Source of the DNA: JAWKWH01 sp041582695
GTDB taxonomy: Bacteria > Pseudomonadota > Alphaproteobacteria > Rhizobiales > Rhizobiaceae
Direction: 5' to 3'
DNA: 7,441 nt
Assembly: GCA_041582695.1 (NCBI GenBank)
Contig: JBFIBB010000179.1
Coordinates: forward strand, 1 to 7,441
Made by a program: the position numbers and the translations under genes. The notes beneath the pieces were generated by a model. The model was given only the letters and a program-made list of their open reading frames with translations, was not told where the DNA came from and did no database searches. Positions within the stretch are counted from its first letter, which is position 1. Each line of letters opens with the position of its first letter. This document shows, one piece after another, positions 1 through 6,499 of this stretch.

Positions 1-117
1 GACCTGTTGCTGAGAAATACTGATTTGCCGGACCTGAAGGTTCTGGCCGCGCATATCGAAGAGACGTCGCAACGCGTTCGAAGCCATTTCGACGCGTTGC
101 TTCGCGGGGAGGGGTGA
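1..117 (+). CDS. C-terminal end of an unidentified protein (partial)
   Basis: An open frame enters from the left edge in frame 1 and ends at a TGA at 115-117, leaving 38 codons. The tail is hydrophilic with alternating charged and hydrophobic residues (for example DLKVLAAHIEE and TSQRVRSHFDALL), compatible with a soluble helical C-terminus. No motif identifies the family. It lies on the same strand as the EF-hand gene 70 bp downstream and could be its upstream operon partner. The 118-187 gap shows no clear terminator. The coding call rests on codon-like composition and on its position before a co-directional gene, so it is moderate. Confidence 0.5.
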   Translation, partial: DLLLRNTDLPDLKVLAAHIEETSQRVRSHFDALLRGEG

Positions 118-176
118 CGGTGGCGATGGGACGCTGCCGCAGCCGTTCCCTCCGCATCGGGGGTGACGATGCAAAT

Positions 177-180
177 GGAG
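177..180 (+). promoter_or_regulatory. Ribosome binding site of the EF-hand gene
   Basis: GGAG lies 7 nt before ATG 188 and supports this start, which also gives an intact signal peptide. Confidence 0.7.
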
Positions 181-187
181 AAAACCC

Positions 188-664
188 ATGAAGAAGACAA
201 CCACAATCGCTCTCGCCTTCGTCACGCTTGCCGGCTTCGCCGGGGGCACCGCGATCGCCAAGGACCGTTCTGAACGGTTCTCCGGACATCACGATCGCGC
301 TGGAGAGCGCTTCGAAAGGGCCGATACCGATGCCAGCGGCGATCTTTCGTTCGAAGAGTTCTCGGCCGCGTTTCAGAACCGAATCGGCGGCACCGACGCC
401 AACAAGGACGGTGTCATGACGGTTGAGGAAATTGCAGACGAGATCATGCGCCGCCGCGCCGAGCGCATGGCCAAACGCATCGTCGACCGCTTCGATTCCG
501 ATGGCGACGGGCAACTGACGACCGCCGAAATCGAGTCACAGCAGAAAAAACTGTTCGCCCTTCTGGATCGCAACGACGACGGCAAGGTTGAGATGAAAGA
601 GGCGGATCGCCACCAATTCGGCCGCCACGGCGGCCGCCGTCACCACCGCTACGAAGACGATTGA
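188..664 (+). CDS. Secreted/periplasmic EF-hand calcium-binding protein
   Basis: A 158-residue protein with a Sec-type signal peptide: basic MKK start, hydrophobic stretch to about residue 20, likely cleavage after TAIA near residue 24. Four canonical 12-residue EF-hand loops follow, starting at D46 (DTDASGDLSFEE), D70 (DANKDGVMTVEE), D103 (DSDGDGQLTTAE) and D127 (DRNDDGKVEMKE). Each has Asp/Asn/Ser at loop positions 1, 3 and 5, Gly at 6 and Glu at 12, so all four look competent for calcium. They form two pairs joined by an Arg-rich helix (about 85-102). The C-terminus (142-158) is rich in His and Arg and ends acidic, and might bind other metals. Start ATG 188 is preceded by GGAG at 177-180 with a 7-nt spacer. 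Small exported EF-hand proteins are common in alphaproteobacteria, but their partners are mostly unknown; calcium buffering or envelope sensing is inference. Confidence 0.9.
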   Translation: MKKTTTIALAFVTLAGFAGGTAIAKDRSERFSGHHDRAGERFERADTDASGDLSFEEFSAAFQNRIGGTDANKDGVMTVEEIADEIMRRRAERMAKRIVDRFDSDGDGQLTTAEIESQQKKLFALLDRNDDGKVEMKEADRHQFGRHGGRRHHRYEDD

Positions 665-672
665 TCTAGTGC

Positions 673-709
673 TGCCCGTCCCGGACGATCAACGGAGCCG
701 GGACGGGCA
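673..709. terminator. Hairpin between convergent genes, probable bidirectional terminator
   Basis: A perfect 12-bp inverted repeat, TGCCCGTCCCGG (673-684) and CCGGGACGGGCA (698-709), encloses a 13-nt loop. It lies 9 bp after the EF-hand stop codon and 27 bp beyond the stop codon of the convergent MFS gene. Stem and position fit a transcription terminator serving both strands. No run of T follows on either side, so classical intrinsic termination is not fully supported; it could instead act as a 3'-end stabilising structure or work with Rho. Confidence 0.65.
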
Positions 710-735
710 ATCTCGCCGATTGCCTCGCACCTTGG

Positions 736-2034
736 TTAATTGAACTCGTAGCCCCAAAGTTTCGTATCTTCCTCGTCGCGCCGGCGTTCGCCTTCGGGCA
801 CTTCCTCGCTACGCGCATCGAACTGCACGGTTTCCGGCGTCTGGGCGGCCGTGACCGGCAGGACCTGGAAGTCTTGCCGGTCTTCCAGGCCATGCGCCGA
901 GCGGCGGTAAATTCGCCATAGAGTATGACCGACATAGAGGCTGAAACCGAGCGACGAGGCGATGAAGAATCCCGGCGAGCCGACGAAATCCATCAATCGG
1001 CCGGCAAGTTGCGGTCCGAGGATCGTGCCGACGCCGTAGACGATGAGAAGGCCGCTCGACACTTTGACGAATTCCTCCGGCTGCGCCAGATCATTCGCGT
1101 GGGCGACATTGAGCGCATAGATCGGAAACAACGCCGCGCCGAAAATGAACATGCCGCCGAATATCAGGGCCGAGTTTTGTGGTTGGACTGCCAGCATGTA
1201 CAGCGAAATCAAAATGCCGAGCGAGCCGCCAAGCACCATGACATAGCGGCGGTCGATACGGTCGGACATGCGGCCGAGCGGAAACTGAGCCACTGCGCCG
1301 CCGATCATCGAACACGCCAGCATGGTTGCGATCCCGGTGGTCGAAAGTCCAGCGTCCTTGCCGTAGATCGGGGCGAAGAACAGCCAGACGCCGTTGACGA
1401 CACCGGTCAGGAACGCACCCACCACCGCGGCTGGCGACTTCAGGTAAAGCCCTTTCAGGTCCAGCGTGACGCGGGTGAGCGGTACGGGCGCCTGGGCCGA
1501 AGTCAGGGCCGTGGGCAGCAGCGCCAGCCCGAACAGGATTGCAGCGACCATGAACATCTCCGATCCGCCGGCATCGCCGAACGGCATCATGTACTGGCCG
1601 CCGGCGACGCCGACCATCGAGATGACCATGTAGGAGGAAAAGATCGCGCCGCGGTTTTCGTTCGAGACTTTCTCGTTGAGCCAGCTTTCCAGCACCATGT
1701 AGGCGCCCGCCGTGGCGAACCCGCCAAGCCCGCGTATCAGCGCCCAGCCGATTGGGTGCACCGCCAGGGCATGCAGCAGGAACGACATTGCCAGGATGGT
1801 TTGCAGAACCGCAAACACCCGGATGTGACCGACCCTGCGAACGAGATATGGCGTCACGATGCATCCGAGCGTGAAGAAGAAGGCGTAGGACGTGCCGACC
1901 CAGGCGATGTCGGTGCTTTGCCAGTGTTCGATCGTGGCGCGCAACGGCACCAGCACCCCGCCAAGGCCGATGCCCGCCAGCATGAAAAAGGAACTGAGCA
2001 GCAACGCTGAAACTGGAAGCAGTTGTCGGGTCAT
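736..2034 (-). CDS. YcaD-like MFS transporter
   Basis: A 432-residue inner-membrane protein with about 12 hydrophobic segments between residues 5 and 375. Features shared with the YcaD group of the major facilitator superfamily are VLESWLNE (114-121) followed by NRG and a SSYMV helix, the loop 8-9 motif GRMSDRIDRR (254-263), the FIFGAALFPIYALNVAHAND segment (297-315) and a YGVGTILGPQLAG segment. Substrates of this group are not established. A charged cytosolic tail of about 55 residues (378-432), rich in Glu and Arg, extends past the last membrane helix, which is longer than in E. coli YcaD. Start ATG 2034 has AGGA 4 nt upstream. It is the last gene of the leftward block, 79 nt after the hydrolase, and could be read through or have its own promoter; I see no convincing -35/-10 in that gap. 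Confidence 0.88.
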   Translation of the reverse strand: MTRQLLPVSALLLSSFFMLAGIGLGGVLVPLRATIEHWQSTDIAWVGTSYAFFFTLGCIVTPYLVRRVGHIRVFAVLQTILAMSFLLHALAVHPIGWALIRGLGGFATAGAYMVLESWLNEKVSNENRGAIFSSYMVISMVGVAGGQYMMPFGDAGGSEMFMVAAILFGLALLPTALTSAQAPVPLTRVTLDLKGLYLKSPAAVVGAFLTGVVNGVWLFFAPIYGKDAGLSTTGIATMLACSMIGGAVAQFPLGRMSDRIDRRYVMVLGGSLGILISLYMLAVQPQNSALIFGGMFIFGAALFPIYALNVAHANDLAQPEEFVKVSSGLLIVYGVGTILGPQLAGRLMDFVGSPGFFIASSLGFSLYVGHTLWRIYRRSAHGLEDRQDFQVLPVTAAQTPETVQFDARSEEVPEGERRRDEEDTKLWGYEFN

Positions 2035-2113
2035 GTTGTCCTGTTTCTGCTGTCTGCAGGTAGTTTGCAGTATGCACGGGCAGCCAAGCCTGGACTGTAG
2101 TCAAACCGCCGCG

Positions 2114-3373
2114 CTAAATCGATTTTGCGACGATTTTTCCAACGGCGTCCTGACCGGTTGACGGCTCCCGATCGCGTCGCTCGCGCATCCGCATCGAAAG
2201 GCCGCGCGCGGTATTTTCCGCAAACCCCGGCCAGCGTTCCAGCGGCTCCTCCGCGATATCAAGGTAGCGCGCCAACTGATTCTGATCCTTGACGAATCTC
2301 CCGAAGAACGCGGAGGCGAAATGCTGGGCGATGTTGTTCATGCGCACCGTATCCCAGACAGGGTCGGCATAGTGTTCGAACGGAACGAAATCGAGATGCG
2401 GCGATGGCGGCCACGATTCGACCGGCGCCGGTATCGGCGCGGCGACATTGTGTCCGGCGCCCTCGAATGTCAGCAGGTAGCTCGGCGCGTTGACCGCGCC
2501 CTCATGGATGGCCTTGACGCCGTCCACGTAGCCCGAGGTTTCGTCCTCGCTGCCGGCAATCAGCAGCAGCGGCCGACGGATTCCGGCGAGACCTTCGGCA
2601 TCCCACAGACCCTTCGCCATTCCCCAGGGCGCGATGGCGACGAACGCCTTGAAGCGGTTGTCGACCATGCCTTCGAGAGACGAGCTTCCTGCTGCATGCA
2701 TGGCGAGCAGGCCTTCCGGCGCCGCCACTCGGTCGCTGACAACCTTTTGCGACAGTCCTGCTCCAGCGGAGATCAGCGCTCCGTATCCTCCCATCGAATA
2801 GCCTATCAGCCCGGCACGGAATGCATCGGCCACGCCAAACAGAAAACTGTCTTCCGCAGCCGCGAGCCTGGCGACTTCGTCGAGGACGAATTTCTGGTCG
2901 AGCGGCCGGTTGAACAGGGTCGAGGCAAAGTCCGCCTTGTCTTGGTAAAGGCTGTCCGTGTGGTCAATCGAGACGCACACATATCCCTTGGAAGCGAGAT
3001 TCTCGCCGAAATGGCTGAGCAGGTGCCGGTTGCCGGGATAGCCGTGCGATATCACGATCACCGGATAGGGGGCGCCGTCCCACTCGGGCTCGGCGTCGCG
3101 TGTTGCCCTGCCCAGCAGCGTTGCAGGCGTGTGGCCGTCGCGAAGCAGGGTCCGGTAGCTGCAGCCTTCGCCGCGGCTCGCGGCCGGATACCAGACTTCG
3201 CAGGTCAGGCGCCGGTCGTAGTATGGCCAGGGTTTTCCCTCGCGGATGCCAAGCACGTCGATCTGGCGGGGATTGACCATTTCGATCGTCCGCACCCCGA
3301 CGGGCATTGGCCCGAAACCTGCGAGTTCCGGCGCGTCGGGCCGGCATAGGTCGATGCGGTTGTCATGGTTCAT
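2114..3373 (-). CDS. Alpha/beta hydrolase (PAF-acetylhydrolase / dienelactone-hydrolase-like)
   Basis: A 419-residue soluble protein without a signal peptide. The hydrolase core runs from about 100 to 315: strand and oxyanion-loop motif VIVISHGYPGNR (105-116), nucleophile elbow GYSMGG with Ser193 (191-196), acidic residue Asp277 in AGSEDE (273-278), and His308 in FEGAGHN (303-309). The Ser-Asp-His triad is therefore complete. The N-terminal part contains RRLTCEVWYPA (54-64), typical of predicted dienelactone hydrolases and platelet-activating-factor acetylhydrolase-like enzymes, which cleave esters of small acyl or lipid substrates. The actual substrate cannot be read. Start ATG 3373 has no clear Shine-Dalgarno; a small hairpin lies just upstream. 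It sits 40 nt after one MFS gene and 79 nt before another, so a transported ester or acid as substrate is possible but is inference. Confidence 0.87.
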   Translation of the reverse strand: MNHDNRIDLCRPDAPELAGFGPMPVGVRTIEMVNPRQIDVLGIREGKPWPYYDRRLTCEVWYPAASRGEGCSYRTLLRDGHTPATLLGRATRDAEPEWDGAPYPVIVISHGYPGNRHLLSHFGENLASKGYVCVSIDHTDSLYQDKADFASTLFNRPLDQKFVLDEVARLAAAEDSFLFGVADAFRAGLIGYSMGGYGALISAGAGLSQKVVSDRVAAPEGLLAMHAAGSSSLEGMVDNRFKAFVAIAPWGMAKGLWDAEGLAGIRRPLLLIAGSEDETSGYVDGVKAIHEGAVNAPSYLLTFEGAGHNVAAPIPAPVESWPPSPHLDFVPFEHYADPVWDTVRMNNIAQHFASAFFGRFVKDQNQLARYLDIAEEPLERWPGFAENTARGLSMRMRERRDREPSTGQDAVGKIVAKSI

Positions 3374-3374
3374 G

Positions 3375-3391
3375 ACCGGCAGGTAGCCGGT
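3375..3391 (-). repeat. Small hairpin over the hydrolase start region
   Basis: ACCGGC (3375-3380) and GCCGGT (3386-3391) form a 6-bp stem with a 5-nt loop, ending 2 nt before ATG 3373 on the - strand. It occupies the place where a Shine-Dalgarno would be, and no purine-rich site is visible there. It could dampen initiation, but a repeat this short is expected by chance in GC-rich DNA. Confidence 0.35.
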
Positions 3392-3413
3392 TCGGTTGCA
3401 TTTGCCAAGCCGG

Positions 3414-4715
3414 TCAGCCCGTTGTGATCAGCCGAACCTTTCGCGGCGCCGCCGCCCAGATCAGCATGATCGACAAAAAGCAAAGCATCAGCGTCGCAAC
3501 AAAGGCGGGTTCGTAGCTTCCCGTCTTGTCGTAAACGACGCCGAACGCCCAGGGGCCCAATCCCGCGCCCAGATTGGCGAAGATGCTGAGCGCGCCGATG
3601 ATCGTGCCGACCCGCTTGCCGGCGAATATTTCCGCCGGTATCGGCCCGAAGAGCGACGCCAGACCGTAGCCGAGCAGTCCCTGCGCGCCGACCATCAGAT
3701 ACATCAGGGTTCGCGAGGGGAAATGCCCGATTGCAATCAGCGTCGCGTAGCAGATAACAAACCCGGCCATCGCCAGGGTGAACGCCCACTCCCTGCCGAT
3801 CCTGTCGGAGATGGCGCCGATGCCGATTTGCCCCACGACGCCTGTCAGCCCCACCAATCCCAGTGCGAACGCAGCTTCTGTCTGTCCAAAGCCCGAATCG
3901 ATGAGATAACGCGTCTGGTGCACCTGCACGGAATACCAGGCGACCAGCCCGAAGAAGTATGCGCCGGCGAGCCACCAGAAACGGGTTGTCCGCATGGCGC
4001 TGGTCAATGTCCAGTCACGCGCCGCCCATTCTTCATCGACGATCACCGGCGCGCTCTTTGCCGTGGGCGTCCGAGCCTTTCCATCGATATCGCCGTCAGG
4101 TTCAAGGCCGACGTTTTCCGGCTTGCCGCGCTGCAGAAACAGGTTGAGGGGGATGAGGACGCCGACGATGATGACCGCGAGCGCCAGGCAAGCCGTCCGC
4201 CAGCCGGACCGCTCGATCACGGCCTGGAGCACGGGAAACATGAATATGGAAAATATGCCGACGCCGGAAAACGCGATGCCGATGGCAAGGCCGCGCTTGC
4301 GCACGAACCAGTTGGGCAGGAACATCGAATGGCCGATGTAGGTCATGGGGATCGAGCCGCCGACCGTCAGAAGCCCGATTGTGAGATAGAGGCCGATCGG
4401 CGTCGATATCTGCGTCACGCCCCACAGGCCGCCGGCGACCAGCAAAGCCGCGGCCGACATGATGTAGCGCGGTCCGGTCCGATCGATGATCATGCCGATG
4501 AACGGAACGGCGGCAGTCGAAGCAATGAAACCGACCGAGAATGCGCCGGCCGTAACTCCCCGGTCCCAGCCGAATTCCGCCAGGATGGGGGGATAGAGCA
4601 GCGAAAACGCGGTACGGGTATTGACGGCGATGCCGATGGTTATGAAGGCGACCGCGATCACGACCCAGCCGTAGAAGAACGGTGTCCGGATTGGCGGGGA
4701 AAATCCGGCGCTCAA
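3414..4715 (-). CDS. MFS transporter, oxalate/formate antiporter or monocarboxylate type
   Basis: A 433-residue inner-membrane protein with about 12 membrane segments and a long hydrophilic loop (195-240) between the two six-helix halves. The start FFYGWVVIAVAF (13-24) with YPPILAEFGWDRG (41-53) is typical of the oxalate:formate antiporter and monocarboxylate porter branches. The loop 2-3 motif is GMIIDRTGPR (74-83) and the loop 8-9 motif GAISDRIGRE (300-309). These branches usually move organic acid anions, but no residue here fixes the substrate. The start is a TTG at 4715 whose bases overlap the TGA of the upstream glycosylase (TTGA), with only a weak upstream purine signal, so translation is probably coupled. 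No better ATG or GTG lies before the first membrane helix. It sits 40 nt before the hydrolase. Confidence 0.87.
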   Translation of the reverse strand: MSAGFSPPIRTPFFYGWVVIAVAFITIGIAVNTRTAFSLLYPPILAEFGWDRGVTAGAFSVGFIASTAAVPFIGMIIDRTGPRYIMSAAALLVAGGLWGVTQISTPIGLYLTIGLLTVGGSIPMTYIGHSMFLPNWFVRKRGLAIGIAFSGVGIFSIFMFPVLQAVIERSGWRTACLALAVIIVGVLIPLNLFLQRGKPENVGLEPDGDIDGKARTPTAKSAPVIVDEEWAARDWTLTSAMRTTRFWWLAGAYFFGLVAWYSVQVHQTRYLIDSGFGQTEAAFALGLVGLTGVVGQIGIGAISDRIGREWAFTLAMAGFVICYATLIAIGHFPSRTLMYLMVGAQGLLGYGLASLFGPIPAEIFAGKRVGTIIGALSIFANLGAGLGPWAFGVVYDKTGSYEPAFVATLMLCFLSIMLIWAAAPRKVRLITTG

Positions 4716-5593
4716 GTGCCGTTGCCCGGTTCGGAGAGCTTGATCTTGACGGCAAGGAAATCACGCCAGGCGAGACGTTTGTGCGCCGGGTTGCGCAGCA
4801 GATACGCCGGATGCAGGCTTGGCATCGCGGGAATTTCACGTCCCGAAGGGCACGCGAAGACCCTCCAGTTGCCGCGCTGGCGCATGATGCCCTCCGTCGA
4901 TTTCAGCAGCACCTTGGTCGCCGGTCCGCCAAGCGTGATGATCACTTTCGGATTGGCGAGTTCTATCTGGCGCTCGATGAACGGCCGGCAGATCTCTGTT
5001 TCGTGCGGTGTTGGCGTCCGGTTTCCCGGCGGCCTCCAGGGAATGACATTGGCCACGTAAACGGATTTCCGGTCATGGCCGATTGCGGCGAGCATGCGGT
5101 CGAGCAACTGGCCCGAGCGACCGACAAAGGGCAATCCCTCCACGTCTTCGTCGCGGCCCGGAGCTTCTCCGATCACCATCAGCGGACCGTCGGGATTGCC
5201 GTCGGAAAATACCAGGTTCTTGGCGGTGAATTTCAGGTTGCAGCCGTCGAACGCCGCAAGCTGTTCGCGCAGCGCGTCGAGCGTGCCAGCCCCGGCGGCA
5301 AGTTCGCGGGCGAGCGCGACCTGCGTCTCGTCGGGAACCGCCATTCCGGCCGGTTTTGCGATCGGGGGAGTGGCGGCACGCTGTTCTGCGCGCCTGACGC
5401 CGGGTTTTGTCCGGGCGTCATTGCTGCTGGCGGGGGAGGGAGCGGCAGGCGGCAATTCGGCAAACCGGTTGAAAGGTTCGCCGGCCAGCGCCGCATCGAC
5501 GCCCGCATCGCGATAGAATTCCAGAATTTCGCGCAGATCGGCCAACCGCTTGCCACCTTCCGCCGCAATGGGTGGCAGAAACCACCGGGTCAT
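4712..5593 (-). CDS. Uracil-DNA glycosylase, family 4-like, alphaproteobacterial variant
   Basis: A 293-residue base-excision repair enzyme that removes uracil arising from cytosine deamination or misincorporation. An alphaproteobacterial N-terminal segment (LREILEFYRDAGVD, 20-33) and a low-complexity Ala/Pro linker (about 45-95) precede the core. Core motifs are GEAPG (142-146) with RDEDVEGLPFVGRSGQLLD just after it, WRPPGNRTPTP (186-196) and HPAYLL (261-266). In canonical family 4 enzymes a 4Fe-4S cluster is held by CxxC plus two later cysteines. Here the aligned positions are F115, C118, W186 and C202, so only two ligands remain; C248 is elsewhere. A normal cluster is therefore unlikely. 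ATG 5593 is 6 nt after the stop of the exported-protein gene, without a strong ribosome binding site, and the 3' end overlaps the MFS start by 4 nt. Both suggest one translationally coupled operon. Confidence 0.93.
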   Translation of the reverse strand: MTRWFLPPIAAEGGKRLADLREILEFYRDAGVDAALAGEPFNRFAELPPAAPSPASSNDARTKPGVRRAEQRAATPPIAKPAGMAVPDETQVALARELAAGAGTLDALREQLAAFDGCNLKFTAKNLVFSDGNPDGPLMVIGEAPGRDEDVEGLPFVGRSGQLLDRMLAAIGHDRKSVYVANVIPWRPPGNRTPTPHETEICRPFIERQIELANPKVIITLGGPATKVLLKSTEGIMRQRGNWRVFACPSGREIPAMPSLHPAYLLRNPAHKRLAWRDFLAVKIKLSEPGNGT

Positions 5594-5599
5594 GCAAGG

Positions 5600-6214
5600 T
5601 CATGAAGCTGGAATGCGCGGATCCTGCAGCAGATAGAATTCGGCTTGCGGCGTGAAATCGGTGATCAGAAACGAAAAGGTCGCGCTTTCGCTCGGGTTGA
5701 CCCATCCATCGAAATAGAGGAGGCGGTCATACGGCTCGAAATTATCCTGAAACCTGCTGAACCGGTCGGAATTGATCGATCCGCTATCTGTCCTCCTCTG
5801 GTCAAACGAAAGACCGTCGCCATAGACGCTTGGCTGGCGCAGGACCTCCTGCAGTTCGAACTCGAATTCAAGCCACGGCACGCCGCTGCCATTTATCGTT
5901 TCCATGCGCATATGTATTATGCCGGTGGCGAATTCGTCGGATAGCGCAAACAGCTTGACCGGTCCGATGGTGCGAATGACCATGGTCACCGGGCTGGCGG
6001 AATTGAGTTCCTGTACGACCACCACAGGGTCATCCCGGGTTCCGGTACCGGAGACCGAACGGATCGTGAAACCGCCAAGTTCGTCGGAAAACGAGTACGA
6101 ACCGGCGACCCACAACGGATTGCTGACGACAGATTGCGGTACGATCTCCTGCGCCGACAGCGGCGAAACCGTTGTCGCCAGTAATATTGAAATTGCAGCC
6201 AGACCGCGTTTCAT
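5600..6214 (-). CDS. Exported protein of unknown function
   Basis: A 204-residue protein that I do not recognise. It has a clear signal peptide: MKRG, hydrophobic LAAISILLATTV, and an SPLSA^QE cleavage site near residue 21. There is no lipobox cysteine, and in fact no cysteine at all, so it is probably periplasmic and soluble. The mature part is acidic and aromatic, rich in short beta-prone stretches (VVVVQEL, MVIRTIG, LEFEFELQEV, TFSFLITDF), suggesting a beta-sandwich-like domain; this is inference. ATG 6214 is preferred over the in-frame TTG at 6232 because GGAG at 6222-6225 lies 7 nt upstream and the signal peptide then starts directly. It is the first gene of the leftward block, 6 nt before the glycosylase, and divergent from ETF-QO. 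Confidence 0.82.
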   Translation of the reverse strand: MKRGLAAISILLATTVSPLSAQEIVPQSVVSNPLWVAGSYSFSDELGGFTIRSVSGTGTRDDPVVVVQELNSASPVTMVIRTIGPVKLFALSDEFATGIIHMRMETINGSGVPWLEFEFELQEVLRQPSVYGDGLSFDQRRTDSGSINSDRFSRFQDNFEPYDRLLYFDGWVNPSESATFSFLITDFTPQAEFYLLQDPRIPAS

Positions 6215-6221
6215 TGCGATT

Positions 6222-6225
6222 CTCC
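6222..6225 (-). promoter_or_regulatory. Ribosome binding site that fixes the start of the exported protein
   Basis: On the - strand GGAG is followed by a 7-nt spacer and ATG 6214. The alternative in-frame TTG at 6232 would place this site inside the coding region and add six residues before the signal peptide. Confidence 0.7.
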
Positions 6226-6244
6226 GGTGCAAGCCTTGTTGTTG

Positions 6245-6273
6245 ATTGTGCCTTATATGGCCGGATTCGCCAA
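6245..6273 (-). promoter_or_regulatory. Possible promoter of the leftward operon
   Basis: Read on the - strand, TTGGCG (6273-6268), a 17-nt spacer and CACAAT (6250-6245) form a sigma70-like pair, each box matching four of six consensus bases. Transcription would begin about 25 nt before ATG 6214. An AT-rich CATATAAG within the spacer is an alternative -10, but it lacks a well-spaced -35. Confidence 0.35.
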
Positions 6274-6326
6274 TCAGCGGGCAGGCAAAATACCGTGATC
6301 GCTATCTAGGCGAAGTCCACATGATA

Positions 6327-6342
6327 TTGACGTTTACGTAAG
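6327..6342 (+). promoter_or_regulatory. Pseudo-palindromic operator-like site before ETF-QO
   Basis: TTGACGTTTACGTAAG has two inverted halves (TTGACG / CGTAAG, four of six positions complementary) around a central TTTA. It lies about 170 bp before the ETF-QO start and overlaps a possible -35 box. From memory, it resembles sites predicted for LiuR, the MerR-family regulator of branched-chain amino-acid (leucine/isovalerate) degradation in proteobacteria, whose predicted regulon can include ETF and ETF-QO genes. The similarity is recalled, not computed. Confidence 0.45.
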
Positions 6343-6355
6343 ACGCGGATATCGA
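6327..6355 (+). promoter_or_regulatory. Possible ETF-QO promoter
   Basis: TTGACG (6327-6332), a 17-nt spacer and TATCGA (6350-6355) form a sigma70-like promoter with a good -35 and a weaker -10. Its transcript would carry a leader of about 147 nt before ATG 6510. I see no strong structure or riboswitch in that leader. The -35 lies inside the operator-like repeat, so a bound regulator could control it. Confidence 0.4.
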
Positions 6356-6499
6356 ACGGGCCACACAATGGCATATGCAGCTTTGCCCGATTCACAATGT
6401 TTCACAGGCGGCCGCGAATGCGCTAGAGCATATTTGGGAACCGTCGCCATCGGCGCGGCAGAGGGTCAATGGCCGCATTGGTTTCAGGCGGCGGGAATT

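Larger units (their letters stand above)
736..6214 (-). other. Probable five-gene leftward operon
   Basis: Five consecutive - strand genes have gaps of 6 nt, -4 nt, 40 nt and 79 nt and no hairpin terminator between them. The first three (exported protein, glycosylase, MFS) are almost certainly co-transcribed; the hydrolase and the YcaD-like MFS probably are. The block ends at the hairpin at 673-709. Its gene mix, DNA repair with transport and ester hydrolysis, does not suggest a single pathway. Confidence 0.55.

Noticed and set aside
925..2010. 361-codon open frame on the + strand opposite the YcaD-like MFS gene
   Set aside because: It is antisense to a well-supported membrane protein, its product is full of Arg, Asp, His and Gln with no domain, and it lacks a ribosome binding site. 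It is a codon-bias shadow in GC-rich DNA.
2035..2113. Separate promoter for the YcaD-like MFS gene
   Set aside because: TTGACT- and TTGGCT-like hexamers are present on the - strand, but none has an acceptable -10 at 16-18 nt.
2321..3349. 342-codon open frame on the + strand opposite the hydrolase
   Set aside because: It is antisense to a gene with a complete catalytic triad. The product is Arg- and Val-rich without motifs.
3396..5060. 554-codon open frame on the + strand across the MFS and glycosylase genes
   Set aside because: It runs antisense through two recognisable genes and their junction, and the product has low-complexity composition with no motif. It is a shadow, despite being the longest open frame.
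6215..6232. Longer N-terminus of the exported protein from TTG 6232
   Set aside because: The GGAG site at 6222-6225 and the signal peptide starting at ATG 6214 favour the shorter form.
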